A DNA stretch of 64,000 nt from Noviherbaspirillum pedocola (GTDB taxonomy: Bacteria > Pseudomonadota > Gammaproteobacteria > Burkholderiales > Burkholderiaceae_D): NCBI RefSeq assembly GCF_016632335.1, contig NZ_JAEPBG010000022.1:1-64000 (forward strand). The letters run 5' to 3'. The notes beneath the pieces were generated by a model that saw only the letters and a list, made by a program, of their open reading frames with translations, was not told where the DNA came from and did not search any database. The position numbers and the translations under genes were made by a program. Positions 36,958 through 46,855 of the stretch are shown one piece after another (within the stretch, counting starts at the first letter, position 1; the number at the start of each line of letters is the position of its first letter).

Positions 36958-38061
36958 TCAGAACAGGTGATTGATACCGACCGAGACGCCCGTCTGATGA
37001 CTTTGTCCGGCAGCCGAAGCTAAACCTAACTGGCTGCTGCCACCTGCAAGGAAGTTTCCGGCGGGAAGCCCAGCAGCGCCAACAGGAAGCGCCAAACCGT
37101 CCCGAAAGCGGGCATAGTCGATGTCTGCGTAAAGGTTGGTACGTTTCGACAACGCATAGGTCGTACCGGCAATCAGTAGCTGACGTTTGCCGTTGGTTCC
37201 CGTGTTGCTGATGTTGTCGACCTTCGTGTCGTAATATGCCGCAGTTACAGCGAATGCCGGGCTGAAGTCATAGCTGCCGCCAAACCAAGCATTTCTTTGT
37301 TGCGTGCTTCCCGAGACGAGATCCTGGTTTTCACGCTGGTAACCGCCTGCAATACGAGCGGGGCCAAACGTATAAGCACCGCCCAAGGTCCAAGTACGGT
37401 TTTCTTGAAAATTGGCGCTCGCGCCGGCAGCTGCAACATTCGGCTTGCGCAGTGCGTACGCTGCACCAACATTTATCGAACCGTTGAAGTAACTTACACC
37501 TACACCTTGCGCAGAGCTGTTACGCGCGCTACCAGTTTGCTCGCCCAAGGCCCACTCCGCACGCGCAGTAATTGGCCCGAAGGTACCGGTGTATTGGAGG
37601 TCATTATCATAGCGAATGCCCGCACTTGCTCCGCCGGTTAGCGGAATGATATTAGTGTATTTATAATTAAACGGATCGTAGCCGCCGATGGTTTTGAATA
37701 CGGCAGTATATTGACGACCTAGATCCAGTGAGCCCCACTGGCTTCCGAGCCCGACTAGGGCAACTCGATTGAATAACTTGGCGCTATTGTCCAAAGCACC
37801 CGTGCCTGTATTGAAACCGCTCTCCAAATTGAAGTGTGCGTTCAGGCCCCCACCTAAATCTTCCACGCCCTTGAATCCAATGCGATTGGCGTTGTACGTA
37901 CCGATCGAGCTCAGCGTAAGCTTAGTGTGACCGGCCGCATCCTGGTTGGTTTGATAGCGAACCCCTCCGTCAAATGCGCCATAAATTATCAAACTGGATT
38001 GTGCATATGCGGCGTCTCCAGTTACGAGTGCTATTGCCAGTGCGAGCAGCGACTTCTTCAT
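36958..38061 (-). CDS. Outer membrane porin (Burkholderiales type)
   Basis: A 367-residue trimeric general porin. The signal peptide MKKSLLALAIALVTGDAAYA is followed by the mature start QSSLIIYGAFDGGVRYQTNQ, and the C-terminal Phe (GVSVGINHLF) is the outer membrane insertion signal. Repeated amphipathic strands and the loop region around FNYKYTNIIPLTGG fit the Porin_4 family. AGGGGACAACCTG precedes ATG 38061. Porins of this type often accompany aromatic catabolic genes in Burkholderiales and could ease entry of aromatic acids. Which regulator acts on it is not shown. Confidence 0.92.
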   Translation of the reverse strand: MKKSLLALAIALVTGDAAYAQSSLIIYGAFDGGVRYQTNQDAAGHTKLTLSSIGTYNANRIGFKGVEDLGGGLNAHFNLESGFNTGTGALDNSAKLFNRVALVGLGSQWGSLDLGRQYTAVFKTIGGYDPFNYKYTNIIPLTGGASAGIRYDNDLQYTGTFGPITARAEWALGEQTGSARNSSAQGVGVSYFNGSINVGAAYALRKPNVAAAGASANFQENRTWTLGGAYTFGPARIAGGYQRENQDLVSGSTQQRNAWFGGSYDFSPAFAVTAAYYDTKVDNISNTGTNGKRQLLIAGTTYALSKRTNLYADIDYARFRDGLALPVGAAGLPAGNFLAGGSSQLGLASAAGQSHQTGVSVGINHLF

Positions 38062-38320
38062 CAGGTTGTCCCCTTGATTGCGGTTAAAAAATCGTTTATG
38101 TGTTTGCGCCTCTGGCCAGCGTCGAAGGCAATGGCGTTCCAGCCTTGTCCTACTGGACACGGTTTAGCCGCCTGCTAAATTAGTCGACGCCTTGTTGTTT
38201 CGGGATGCGTTAAGGGTCTTTAAACCTTTTCCGCCGTTGCTTAATTCATCACTCAATGTTCCTGATCGTTGACCTTGCAAAAGGGCAACGTTTATTAGGT
38301 GACAAACTTCATTTTCCGAG

Positions 38321-39991
38321 TTACATGTTCGGATAGTTCGGTCCGCCGCCGCCTTCCGGCGTGACCCAGACGATGTTCTGCGTCGGGTCCTTGATGTCGC
38401 AGGTCTTGCAGTGCACGCAGTTCTGCGCATTGATCTGCAGGCGGTCCTGGCCTTCGTCGCTCTTCACGTATTCATACACGCCCGCGGGGCAATAACGCTG
38501 TTCCGGGCCGGCATAGGTCGGCAGGTTGATTCGGGTCGGCACGCTCGCATCCTTCAGCGTCAGGTGCACCGGCTGGTCTTCGCCATGGTTGGTGTTCGAA
38601 ATGAATACCGAAGACAGGCGGTCGAAGGTCAGCTTGCCATCCGGCTTCGGATAGGCGATCGGCTTGAAGTCGGATGCCGGGCGCAGGTATTCATGGTCGG
38701 CGCGCTTGTGATGCATGGTCCAGGGAGCGTTCCCCTTGAACAGCACCTGGTCGATGCCGACCATCAGCGTGCCCGACATCAGGCCCAAGCCCATGAAGGG
38801 CTTGAAATTGCGTGCCTTGTACAGCTCTTTATGCAGCCACGACTTCTCGAACAAGGCCGGATACGCGGTCAGTTCATCATGCTGCCGTCCGGCGCCGATC
38901 GCATCGAAGGCCGCTTCGGCAGCCAGCATGCCGGTCTTGATCGCCGCATGGCTGCCCTTGATGCGGCTCGCATTCAAGAAGCCCGCGTCGCAGCCGACCA
39001 GCGCGCCGCCCGGGAACACCAGCTTCGGCAGCGACTGCAGGCCGCCCGCGGTGATCGCGCGCGCGCCATATGAGATGCGCCGGCCGCCTTCGAAGAACTT
39101 GCGGATTTCCGGATGGGTCTTGTAGCGCTGGAATTCCTCGTACGGCGAAATGTACGGGTTTTCATAAGCCAGGCCGACGACATAGCCGACCGCGACCTGG
39201 TTGTTCTCGAGGTGGTACAGGAAGGAACCGCCGTAGGTGCTGTTGTCCAGCGGCCAGCCGGCGGTGTGAATTACCAGGCCGGGCTGATGCATCTTCGGAT
39301 CGATTTCCCACAATTCCTTGATGCCGATGCCATACGCCTGCGGATCGCGGCCGACGTTCAGATCGTATTTCGCCATCAGCTGCTTGCCGAGGTGGCCGCG
39401 CGAGCCTTCGGCGAACAGCGTGTATTTTGCGTGCAACTCCATGCCGAGCTGGAACGCGTCGGTCGGATTGCCTTCGCGGTCCACGCCCATGTTGCCGGTG
39501 GCGACACCTTTCACCGAGCCGTCGTCGTTGTACAGGATCTCGGCGGCCGGGAAGCCGGGGAAGATTTCCACGCCGAGCGCCTCAGCCTGCTGGCCGAGCC
39601 AGCGGGTCACATTGCCCAGCGAGATCACGTAATTGCCGTGGTTCTGGAAGCAGGCGGGCAATGCCCAGCCCGGCGTCTTGCGGGCTTTGGTCTCGGTCAG
39701 GAACAGGAAGCGGTCTTCGGAGACGGGCGTATTGAGCGGCGCGCCTATTTCTTTCCAATTGGGGAAGAGCTCGTTGATCGCGATCGGGTCCATCACCGCG
39801 CCGGAGAGAATGTGGGCGCCGACTTCGCCGCCTTTTTCCAGCACGCAGACCGAGACTTCCTGACCACGCTCGGCCGCCAGCTGCTTGAGCCGGATGCCGG
39901 CCGACAGGCCTGCGGGCCCGCCGCCGACGATGACGACGTCATACTCCATAGCCTCGCGCGGGCCCTGATCACCGAAGTTTGGTTGTGTCAT
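38321..39991 (-). CDS. etfD: Electron transfer flavoprotein-ubiquinone oxidoreductase
   Basis: A 556-residue membrane-associated flavoprotein that passes electrons from reduced ETF to ubiquinone. The FAD motif VVIVGGGPAGLSAGIRL is near residues 19-35, ETF-QO-specific blocks include GAHILSGAVMDPIAINELFP and GCDAGFLNASRIKGSHAA, and the C-terminal [4Fe-4S] cluster ligands lie in QNCVHCKTCDIKDPTQ plus an upstream Cys (RYCPAGVYEY). The length is typical. AGGAAAG lies 13 bases before the ATG. It is on the same strand as etfA, etfB and two acyl-CoA dehydrogenases, completing the electron route to the respiratory chain. Confidence 0.94.
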   Translation of the reverse strand: MTQPNFGDQGPREAMEYDVVIVGGGPAGLSAGIRLKQLAAERGQEVSVCVLEKGGEVGAHILSGAVMDPIAINELFPNWKEIGAPLNTPVSEDRFLFLTETKARKTPGWALPACFQNHGNYVISLGNVTRWLGQQAEALGVEIFPGFPAAEILYNDDGSVKGVATGNMGVDREGNPTDAFQLGMELHAKYTLFAEGSRGHLGKQLMAKYDLNVGRDPQAYGIGIKELWEIDPKMHQPGLVIHTAGWPLDNSTYGGSFLYHLENNQVAVGYVVGLAYENPYISPYEEFQRYKTHPEIRKFFEGGRRISYGARAITAGGLQSLPKLVFPGGALVGCDAGFLNASRIKGSHAAIKTGMLAAEAAFDAIGAGRQHDELTAYPALFEKSWLHKELYKARNFKPFMGLGLMSGTLMVGIDQVLFKGNAPWTMHHKRADHEYLRPASDFKPIAYPKPDGKLTFDRLSSVFISNTNHGEDQPVHLTLKDASVPTRINLPTYAGPEQRYCPAGVYEYVKSDEGQDRLQINAQNCVHCKTCDIKDPTQNIVWVTPEGGGGPNYPNM

Positions 39992-40114
39992 GTGTTCTTT
40001 ACTTTCCTGGAAGAGCTGTTTAGTCAGCCGGTACAGGCGTACTTAGAAACTTCTGAAGGAAGCGAACGCCGCGTATGAGAAAGCGGCAACTGCACGTTCC
40101 GCTTCGCCCCTTGA

Positions 40115-41371
40115 TTAAGCTCCCAGATTTTTGGCAGCTGGTTTCAATTTCACATTCCGATTCGGATGTGAAGGTGGGTAAATGTATGGCCCCAAGTTCA
40201 GTACGGCAGCAATGGCGACCACTATCAATGCAAACAGGATATACACCGCAGTCGCGTATGACTTCGTTAGATCGTAGGAGAGACTAAGTAAATAAGTTCC
40301 GCCCGCCGCACCCCACGCAAACGTGAACCATACGGCTCCCATCACGCGCCCAAATACGGGCGCGGGAAAATATCGACTCACAACGAAAGTAATAATGTCG
40401 CCTTCTGCCCCTAGACCGATGCCAAGTAATACTGCTCCGAATGTGACAACTGATAACGCCGGGGAATGCGTAATGAACCAGATGCCGGCCACGGCGCAGA
40501 TGAAAACTATTGTCATGACATAGGGGGCAAAGATACGGTCCATGAGGTAGCCGGTGCCGAGCCGTGCAACCATTGAACTCGTACCCGCAACTGAGAGCAC
40601 TCCAGCAGCAACGACCGCAGTAAATCCACGGTCCGTGAGGATCGATACCATTTGCGACATTACGCCGAAGGTTGAAAAGGAGATCAGACAAATCGCCAGC
40701 GCCAGTAACCAAAATTGCTTCCGTTTGCCAACAACCTGCCAAAGTGACTCCTTGACTTGCGAGACGGAAGACGTAGGCTGTGTCGTCTCATTGGACGACG
40801 CACGAATCAAGAAAATAAGACACAGAAGAGGTACAAGCCCGACAATTGTGCCCACACCAATATAGCCAGCACGCCAGCCATAGTGAAGAAGCAGATATTG
40901 GGCAATAATCGGCATGAGCATGCCACCGACTCCATTACCCGCATTAACTATGCCGAGCGCGAGCCCACGCTGCTGGTCGAATTGTTTACAAACCAAGACT
41001 GCATAGGGAATCATCGTACCCGCAGCTCCGCAGAAACCAATCACTGCGAACGTGGCCACAAACATCGGCAAGCTGAGCGACGCCATTCCTATCGTTGCGA
41101 TTGCCGTGCCGAAGATCGCTATCAATATCCCTGTGGTGCGGCGCACCCCCCAACGATCAATCGCTGCGCCAATAAACAGAACACCAAATCCATTCGCAAT
41201 CAGAAACGCTGTTAGCCCAAGGGATACTGAAGACCGTGGCCAGCCGTATTCATTTCCAATCGCTTTAGCGAATACGCCAAACATGAAAGTGGCGATGGAA
41301 CTGGCGCCTACGATAGTCGCAATTGTGCCCGCTACGACGGTCCACCACCGATTGATAGATCGAGTATGCAT
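40115..41371 (-). CDS. MFS transporter (monocarboxylate/oxalate-formate type)
   Basis: A 418-residue, 12-helix major facilitator. From ATG 41371 (AGGAGACACAGA upstream) it begins MHTRSINRWWTVVAGTIATI. The MFS loop motif between helices 2 and 3 is seen in GAAIDRWGVRRTTGILIAI. The second half includes GIGLGAEGDIITFVVSRYFP, which resembles the oxalate/formate antiporter and monocarboxylate-porter branches. It lies between thioesterase and ETF-QO genes in the same direction. It could import an acid that the neighbouring CoA ligase activates, which is inferred from context. Confidence 0.85.
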   Translation of the reverse strand: MHTRSINRWWTVVAGTIATIVGASSIATFMFGVFAKAIGNEYGWPRSSVSLGLTAFLIANGFGVLFIGAAIDRWGVRRTTGILIAIFGTAIATIGMASLSLPMFVATFAVIGFCGAAGTMIPYAVLVCKQFDQQRGLALGIVNAGNGVGGMLMPIIAQYLLLHYGWRAGYIGVGTIVGLVPLLCLIFLIRASSNETTQPTSSVSQVKESLWQVVGKRKQFWLLALAICLISFSTFGVMSQMVSILTDRGFTAVVAAGVLSVAGTSSMVARLGTGYLMDRIFAPYVMTIVFICAVAGIWFITHSPALSVVTFGAVLLGIGLGAEGDIITFVVSRYFPAPVFGRVMGAVWFTFAWGAAGGTYLLSLSYDLTKSYATAVYILFALIVVAIAAVLNLGPYIYPPSHPNRNVKLKPAAKNLGA

Positions 41372-41475
41372 TCTGTGTCTCCTGAGATTGTCCTGATATT
41401 TTCCTGATATCAACTTTGTGCCGAACTGGGGTGCTGCATTGCTGTTACGTGTTCATTTAAATGGACAGATTTAAT

Positions 41476-41946
41476 CTATGAGGCTTGTAAAGCGAAGCTC
41501 GCAAATTGCTCGCGCTGTAACTGTGGAATAGGAACAGGCTTGCGGGAGGCACCGTCGATTAGTACGAGCGTGGCGGTGCTCGTAGCTATGCAGAGTTGGC
41601 CACTAAAGAGTCCTTGCACCAATTCAAATGAAGTCGTGCCTACCTTTAATACCGCTGTACCAATACGAACGGGATCGGGCCAGTGCAGTTCACGTAGAAA
41701 GTTGATGGTGAGACTGGCCGTAACAAATATTTGGTCGGCTACTTCAATGCCGGCCATGAAACGTGCGCGGCCAGTCTCCATGTACGCGCCAACCGCCAAG
41801 TGATTGACATGTCCAAGCTTATCGGTGTCTGACCAGCGCACAGTGTCGGTCGCCCAGGCTCGATAACTTTGCTCCTTAGCAAAGCGCACGAGCTGATCTC
41901 TAGCAGCCTCCGTTCCCCGAAAAACGCTTTCCCCTGTCTGCAACAT
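41476..41946 (-). CDS. Acyl-CoA thioesterase (4HBT/FadM-like)
   Basis: A 156-residue hot-dog protein of the 4-hydroxybenzoyl-CoA thioesterase/YbgC/FadM type. The active-site region is VRWSDTDKLGHVNHLAVGAY, with the family Asp in SDTDKLGHVNH, followed by RARFMAGIEV and LTINFLRELHWPDPVRIGT. It would hydrolyse short or aromatic acyl-CoAs. It starts 12 bases after etfA in the same direction. The first 30 residues are longer than the core family, so an internal start is possible, but no better ribosome site was seen. Confidence 0.82.
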   Translation of the reverse strand: MLQTGESVFRGTEAARDQLVRFAKEQSYRAWATDTVRWSDTDKLGHVNHLAVGAYMETGRARFMAGIEVADQIFVTASLTINFLRELHWPDPVRIGTAVLKVGTTSFELVQGLFSGQLCIATSTATLVLIDGASRKPVPIPQLQREQFASFALQAS

Positions 41947-41958
41947 AAGCCCCCCGGC

Positions 41959-42900
41959 TTACAGTTCCGACACGAAAGCCGGCACTTCGGAGAACAGGTC
42001 GCCTACCAGACCATAATCGGCAACTTGGAAGATTGGTGCTTCCGGATCCTTGTTGATCGCCACGATCGTCTTGGAATCCTTCATGCCGGCCAGGTGCTGG
42101 ATCGCACCCGAGATGCCGACCGCGATGTACAGCTGCGGCGCCACGACCTTGCCGGTCTGACCGACCTGCCAGTCGTTCGGCACAAAGCCCGCGTCGACCG
42201 CCGCGCGCGAGGCGCCCATGGCCGCGCCGAGCTTATCCGCCAGCGGCTCGAGCACCTTGAAGGCTTCGCCGGAGCCCATGCCGCGGCCGCCGGAGACGAT
42301 GATCTTCGCCGCGGTCAGTTCCGGACGATCCGACTTCGCCACTTCGCGCGACACGAAGCTGGACTTGCCGGCGTCGCCGACCGGGGTGATGTTCTCGACC
42401 TGCGCCGAGCCACCCTGCGCCAAGCCACCCTGCGCCGCGGCATCGAAGCCGGTGGTGCGCACGGTGATGACCTTCACCGGATCGGCCGACTGCACGGTGG
42501 CGATCGCATTGCCGGCGTAGATCGGACGCTCGAAGGTGTCCGGCGACACGACCTTGGTGATCTCGGAAATCTGCGCCACGTCCAGGCGGGCGGCCACGCG
42601 CGGCAGGATGTTCTTGCCGTAGGCGGTGGCCGGGGCAAGGATGTGGCTGTAATTGCCGGCCAGCGCGATCGCCTGCTCGGCGACGTTCTCGGCCAGGCCG
42701 TCGGCAAACTGGGCGCCGTCGGCGACCAGCACCCTGGCCACGCCAACGATCTTTGCCGCGGCTTCGGCCACCGCGCCGGCATTCTGGCCAGCGACCAGGA
42801 TGTGGACGTCACCGCCGCATTGCGCGGCCGCGGTGACGGTGTTCAGCGTGCTGCCTTTCAGGTGGGCATTGTCGTGTTCTGCAATGACTAATGTGCTCAT
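41959..42900 (-). CDS. etfA: Electron transfer flavoprotein subunit alpha
   Basis: A 313-residue FAD-binding ETF subunit. From ATG 42900 it reads [20 protein letters not shown]. The diagnostic C-terminal FAD-binding block is present: [60 protein letters not shown] and [20 protein letters not shown]. With EtfB it forms the ETF heterodimer that accepts electrons from acyl-CoA dehydrogenases. It is separated from etfB by a 243-base gap that holds a 39-aa gene. Nine codons upstream are in frame but lack a start with a good ribosome site. Confidence 0.95.
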   Translation of the reverse strand: MSTLVIAEHDNAHLKGSTLNTVTAAAQCGGDVHILVAGQNAGAVAEAAAKIVGVARVLVADGAQFADGLAENVAEQAIALAGNYSHILAPATAYGKNILPRVAARLDVAQISEITKVVSPDTFERPIYAGNAIATVQSADPVKVITVRTTGFDAAAQGGLAQGGSAQVENITPVGDAGKSSFVSREVAKSDRPELTAAKIIVSGGRGMGSGEAFKVLEPLADKLGAAMGASRAAVDAGFVPNDWQVGQTGKVVAPQLYIAVGISGAIQHLAGMKDSKTIVAINKDPEAPIFQVADYGLVGDLFSEVPAFVSEL

Positions 42901-42922
42901 GGCGATCTCATTATGTTGTCCC

Positions 42923-42934
42923 CCCAATATTGGG
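42923..42934. promoter_or_regulatory. Palindrome CCCAATATTGGG upstream of etfA
   Basis: A perfect 12-base palindrome lies 23 bases before the etfA start and about 60 bases after the small gene. It might be an operator, an mRNA hairpin or chance. Confidence 0.25.
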
Positions 42935-42993
42935 AGAGTGCTGGCGAATTCCGCGGGTAATCTTTGAAGTCACTGGACTGCGTTGCTGTGACG

Positions 42994-43113
42994 TCAGACC
43001 CAGCCAAGTTGACGGCGGATCTCCTCACTGCTCGGAAGCGGTGCCGGACGCTGCCTGGGGGAGGCAAGCCAATTCCTGACCTGTTCCTTGCTGGGTTGCT
43101 TGATTTGATCCAT
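42994..43113 (-). CDS. 39-aa conserved-looking small protein between etfB and etfA
   Basis: A 40-codon frame starts at ATG 43113, directly after a near-consensus ribosome site (AAAGGAGGTACGGCA). The product reads MDQIKQPSKEQVRNWLASPR then QRPAPLPSSEEIRRQLGWV. The EEIRRQLGW ending recalls small uncharacterised proteins that I believe are common in Burkholderiales, but I cannot name a family. It starts 30 bases past the etfB stop and is co-directional with etfA. Function unknown; a helical, charged peptide acting on a partner protein is one possibility. Confidence 0.7.
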   Translation of the reverse strand: MDQIKQPSKEQVRNWLASPRQRPAPLPSSEEIRRQLGWV

Positions 43114-43143
43114 TGCCGTACCTCCTTTACGTACTGCCCACCG

Positions 43144-43893
43144 CTAGATGACTTTTGCTTCGTTCTTGAGCCTGGACACCAGCTCGGCCACGTCCTTGAC
43201 CATGATGCCGGCGCTGCGCTTCGGCGGCTCGGCGACCTTCAGCGTCTTCAGGCGCGGCGTCACATCCACGCCGAGGTCGGCCGGCTTGACGGTTTCCAGC
43301 GGCTTTTTCTTGGCCTTCATAATGTTCGGCAGCGTCACGTAGCGCGGCTCGTTCAGGCGCAGGTCGGTGGTGACGATAGCCGGCAGCGGCAGCGCCACGG
43401 TTTCCAGGCCGCCGTCGACTTCGCGGGTCACGGTCGCCTTGCCGTCTTCGATGACGACCTTGGAGGCGAAGGTGGCCTGGCCCCAGCCGAGCAACGCGGC
43501 CAGCATCTGGCCGGTCTGGTTGCTGTCGTCGTCAATGGCCTGCTTGCCGAGGATGATCAGCTGCGGCTGCTCTTTATCAGCCAGCGCCTTGAGCAGCTTG
43601 GCTACGGCCAGCGGCTGCAGTTCTTCGGTGGTTTCGACCAGGATGCCGCGGTCGGCGCCGATGGCCATCGCGGTGCGCAGAGTTTCCTGGCATTGGGTGA
43701 CGCCAGCGGAGACGGCGACGATCTCGGTGGCCTTGCCGCCTTCCTTGAGCCTTACCGCTTCCTCGACGGCGATCTCGTCAAAGGGATTCATGCTCATTTT
43801 TACATTAGCGATATCGACGCCTGAGCCATCGGATTTGACTTGAACCTTGACGTTGTAATCCACTACACGTTTGACTGGAACCAAAATCTTCAT
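43144..43893 (-). CDS. etfB: Electron transfer flavoprotein subunit beta
   Basis: A 249-residue ETF beta subunit, beginning [20 protein letters not shown]. Signature segments are [40 protein letters not shown] (AMP-binding) and [20 protein letters not shown] followed by [20 protein letters not shown], the recognition loop for partner dehydrogenases. The length is standard. It lies 51 bases after the acyl-CoA ligase gene and upstream of the 39-aa gene and etfA, so all are probably one transcript. Confidence 0.95.
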   Translation of the reverse strand: MKILVPVKRVVDYNVKVQVKSDGSGVDIANVKMSMNPFDEIAVEEAVRLKEGGKATEIVAVSAGVTQCQETLRTAMAIGADRGILVETTEELQPLAVAKLLKALADKEQPQLIILGKQAIDDDSNQTGQMLAALLGWGQATFASKVVIEDGKATVTREVDGGLETVALPLPAIVTTDLRLNEPRYVTLPNIMKAKKKPLETVKPADLGVDVTPRLKTLKVAEPPKRSAGIMVKDVAELVSRLKNEAKVI

Positions 43894-43944
43894 GACAGTC
43901 TCTCTGATAAGAAAACGGGGGCTAACGAACGAGGAAGACAGGTG

Positions 43945-45594
43945 TTAGCGCGTAACCTCAGCGTCCTCTCTATTTTGTTGATTTCGCGCATAGCTCTCTC
44001 GCAAGGCGATTTTGTTAAGCTTTCCCGTTGCTGTCGTAGGCAGTTCATCAAGAAATTCGATGACATCAGGAAGCCAAAAGCGGGCCAGATGCGACTTCAT
44101 GAAATCCAGTAACGTAGCGGCGTCAATTAACGCACCAGGCTTGCGCACAACCGCCAGCATTGGGCGCTCACTCCATTTTTCATGCGGAATCGCGAATGCA
44201 GCTGCCTGCAACACTTCGGGGTGCATCATCGCGATCTTCTCCAGTTCAACTGAGCTGATCCACTCCCCACCGGATTTGATAACATCTTTGGAACGATCTA
44301 CCAACTGAATGTAGCCGTCCTTATCAATAGTCGCGATATCACCCGTGATAAGCCAACCGTCAGCATCCAATGCAGAATTGGGACCTTCATTCAGATAAGC
44401 AGATGCGGCCCATAGCCCTTTTACACGCAGATGCCCTGCTGTTTTTCCGTCGCGCGGTAACTCGTTTCCCGATTCGTCAACAATCCGCATCCGTGTTCCG
44501 AATACCGTCCGTCCCGATTTACCACGGTAACGGAGTTGCTCGGCAGCCGGGAACTGGTCGTGGCCGGGCTTGAGCGTGCCGCTGCTTCCATGAGGAACCT
44601 CCGTCATTCCCCACGATTGAGTCACTTCAAGGTCAAAATCGTCTTTCAGACCCTGGATTAGATGAGGTGGGAGCGGTGACCCGGCGCCAAAGGCTTCGCG
44701 CAGTGTTGAAAACCTTTTCTGATGTTTAGCGAGCCACTCAACCATAATCAACCAAATGGAAGGCACCCCTGCAGCTCGGGTAACACCCTCGCTCTCAATA
44801 AGCTCATAAAGGCTTTCAGGACGCATGTCTCGTCCAGGGAATACGAGCTTGGCACCAATCAGCGGACCGATGAAGGGGAAGCACCACGCATTGGCATGAA
44901 ACATCGGCGCTAAGCCAAAGAGAACCTGCTGCTGTCCATTCGTGCCACCTGGCATATTGGCAGAGCTGCCGACTAATGCTTGCAAAACCACTGCCCGATG
45001 TGAATAGACGACCCCCTTTGGGTTCCCTGTCGTGCCGGACGTATAGCAAATAATGGCTGCTGTACGTTCATCAAATTGGGGCCATACAAACTCACTATCG
45101 CCTTCGCCAATCAGGCTTTCATAGCAGACAACATTGGGCAATGTGGTATCCGGCATTTCGCCCTCATTGGCCATGATGATGTATGACTTCACACTATGCA
45201 GCTTGGATGCAAACCTCTCCACTAATGGCAGTGTTTCGAGATCGACGAATATGCAGTCGTCTTTTGCATCGTTGATGACATACACCAGCTGTTCGTCAGA
45301 CAGGCGAGGATTAACTGTATGGAAAGCAGCAGCGATGCCAGGGATTGCGTAGAAAAGCTCAAAATGACGTCGCGTGTTCCACGCCAAGCTCGCTATTTTG
45401 GAGTTAGGTCCGAATCCGCGCGAGCTCAGTGCGGAAGCCAGTTTTCTGGCCCGCGCTTCGGCCTGTGCGTAGGTGTAGCGCAGGATCTCTCCAGACAGTT
45501 CTCGTGTCACGATTTGCGTGTCACTGTGATTCTCAGCCGCGTATGCCAACAGATTCGGAATGAGCAATTGCTCATTCATCTCAAGACCGTTCAT
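43945..45594 (-). CDS. Acyl-CoA ligase (medium/long-chain, AlkK-like)
   Basis: An ANL-superfamily ligase of 549 residues from ATG 45594, which has a strong ribosome site (AGGAGGAGACGA). Motifs are ICYTSGTTGNPKGVVYSHRA (phosphate loop), EVTQSWGMTEVPHGSSGT, DGWLITGDIATIDKDGYIQL and LPTTATGKLNKIALRE with the catalytic lysine. The pattern ELFYAIPGIAAAFHTVNPRL matches AlkK/medium-chain fatty acid ligases more than aryl ligases. It would supply acyl-CoA to the two acyl-CoA dehydrogenases encoded just upstream. The exact substrate is open: fatty, cycloalkane or phenylalkane carboxylic acids. Confidence 0.88.
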   Translation of the reverse strand: MNGLEMNEQLLIPNLLAYAAENHSDTQIVTRELSGEILRYTYAQAEARARKLASALSSRGFGPNSKIASLAWNTRRHFELFYAIPGIAAAFHTVNPRLSDEQLVYVINDAKDDCIFVDLETLPLVERFASKLHSVKSYIIMANEGEMPDTTLPNVVCYESLIGEGDSEFVWPQFDERTAAIICYTSGTTGNPKGVVYSHRAVVLQALVGSSANMPGGTNGQQQVLFGLAPMFHANAWCFPFIGPLIGAKLVFPGRDMRPESLYELIESEGVTRAAGVPSIWLIMVEWLAKHQKRFSTLREAFGAGSPLPPHLIQGLKDDFDLEVTQSWGMTEVPHGSSGTLKPGHDQFPAAEQLRYRGKSGRTVFGTRMRIVDESGNELPRDGKTAGHLRVKGLWAASAYLNEGPNSALDADGWLITGDIATIDKDGYIQLVDRSKDVIKSGGEWISSVELEKIAMMHPEVLQAAAFAIPHEKWSERPMLAVVRKPGALIDAATLLDFMKSHLARFWLPDVIEFLDELPTTATGKLNKIALRESYARNQQNREDAEVTR

Positions 45595-45672
45595 TCGTCT
45601 CCTCCTATCACTTTGCGCTTTTAAGATATCCGCCCTCCGCCCTGACATAAGCGTGCTGTAGGGCCATATCGT

Positions 45673-46818
45673 TTAGCGCAGTTCCTTTTGTGAGTAACCG
45701 AGCAAACTCCGCGCAATCATGAGACGCTGGACTTCTCCGGGGCCTTCGTAGATATCGGAAATACGTGCATCACGGAACCACTTCTCGGCAAGATGAGCTT
45801 CGCTGAGGGCGAAATTGCCAAGGATCTCCATGCATTCCTTAGTGATACGCCTTGCGGCCATGCCACCCATTGCTTTAGCCATGGATGCCTCGATTTTTAC
45901 AGCGCTTCCTTGGTCTTCCAGCCATTTAGCGCGCAGCACACTTAGTCTGGCGGCCTCATATTCGGCTTCTAGCGCCGCCAGGCGGTCAGAGATCGCGTCT
46001 TGGCAACTTAAACCGCTCTGGTATTTCGGACTGATACCAATCTCCGCCAACTTCTCGAGAGTAAAATCGAGCATCGCACGCGAAGTACCGAGTCCAAACG
46101 CGGCTACGATCGGCCGGGAAAAGTTGAATACCTTGAAAACTGCCTTAAAGTCGGCCTTGACATGATTAAGGCTGGGAACACGGCAGTCTTGGAAAACGAG
46201 GCCTGCTGTGTCTTCAGCGCGAATGCCCATTTTCTTAACTTGCGGGCCTACGCTGAAACCAGGTGTGCCTTTTTCAACAAGGAACGAGGTATACCCTAAT
46301 TGCCCATCGTCACGCTTATCCCGCGCGAATACCATGACGGCGTCTGCGTCTTCGGCAAAAGTAATGAAGATCTTTTCTCCATTGAGAATCCACTCATCCT
46401 TCGCCTTGTCATACACCGCTGTAGTCGTGATTCGGGAAGGATCCGAACCAGCACCTGGCTCCGTGATTCCAATCGCAATGCGGGCCTTTCCCCACTTTTC
46501 GATTTGTTCCGGCGTGCCAACGCTCTCAAGAACATAGTTACCGAGGCTGATTTTCGGCACCCGCAGCGGTACTACATCGCCACGAAAAAACTCCATATGC
46601 AACAGCGCTTCGACCATCGCCTTGCCACTAATCTGCCCTTCCATTTTCAGGCGTTCTTCGAAAGGATCCGGGCGCCCCACCGCTTCTTTCAGCTCTCGCG
46701 GCGGCACTATGTTTTCATTTTGATCATAGTAACGTGCATATTTGCGAGCCAGGGTTGCTTGCTCCCGTGCTTCGTTGATGAGTTTATTGTCGCCATCCGA
46801 CAGTTCAAAATCGATCAT
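45673..46818 (-). CDS. Acyl-CoA dehydrogenase
   Basis: A 381-residue flavin-dependent acyl-CoA dehydrogenase. FAD and substrate regions are GITEPGAGSDPSRITTTAVY, DEWILNGEKIFITFAEDADA and KKMGIRAEDTAGLVFQDCRV. The C-terminal domain carries AKAMGGMAARRITKECMEIL, with SDIYEGPGEVQRLMIARSLL holding the usual catalytic Glu position (YEGPGEVQ). AAGGAAGAATCAA precedes the ATG. It pairs with the next, more divergent dehydrogenase and could form a heteromer, as in several steroid and cyclic acid pathways; this is only a suggestion. Confidence 0.92.
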   Translation of the reverse strand: MIDFELSDGDNKLINEAREQATLARKYARYYDQNENIVPPRELKEAVGRPDPFEERLKMEGQISGKAMVEALLHMEFFRGDVVPLRVPKISLGNYVLESVGTPEQIEKWGKARIAIGITEPGAGSDPSRITTTAVYDKAKDEWILNGEKIFITFAEDADAVMVFARDKRDDGQLGYTSFLVEKGTPGFSVGPQVKKMGIRAEDTAGLVFQDCRVPSLNHVKADFKAVFKVFNFSRPIVAAFGLGTSRAMLDFTLEKLAEIGISPKYQSGLSCQDAISDRLAALEAEYEAARLSVLRAKWLEDQGSAVKIEASMAKAMGGMAARRITKECMEILGNFALSEAHLAEKWFRDARISDIYEGPGEVQRLMIARSLLGYSQKELR

Positions 46819-46855
46819 TTGATTCTTCCTTTACCTTTGTAATGAATCAGCGGCA

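Noticed and set aside
39113-40078. Plus-strand frame of about 321 codons
   Set aside because: It is antisense to the ETF-quinone oxidoreductase gene, with no recognisable domain.
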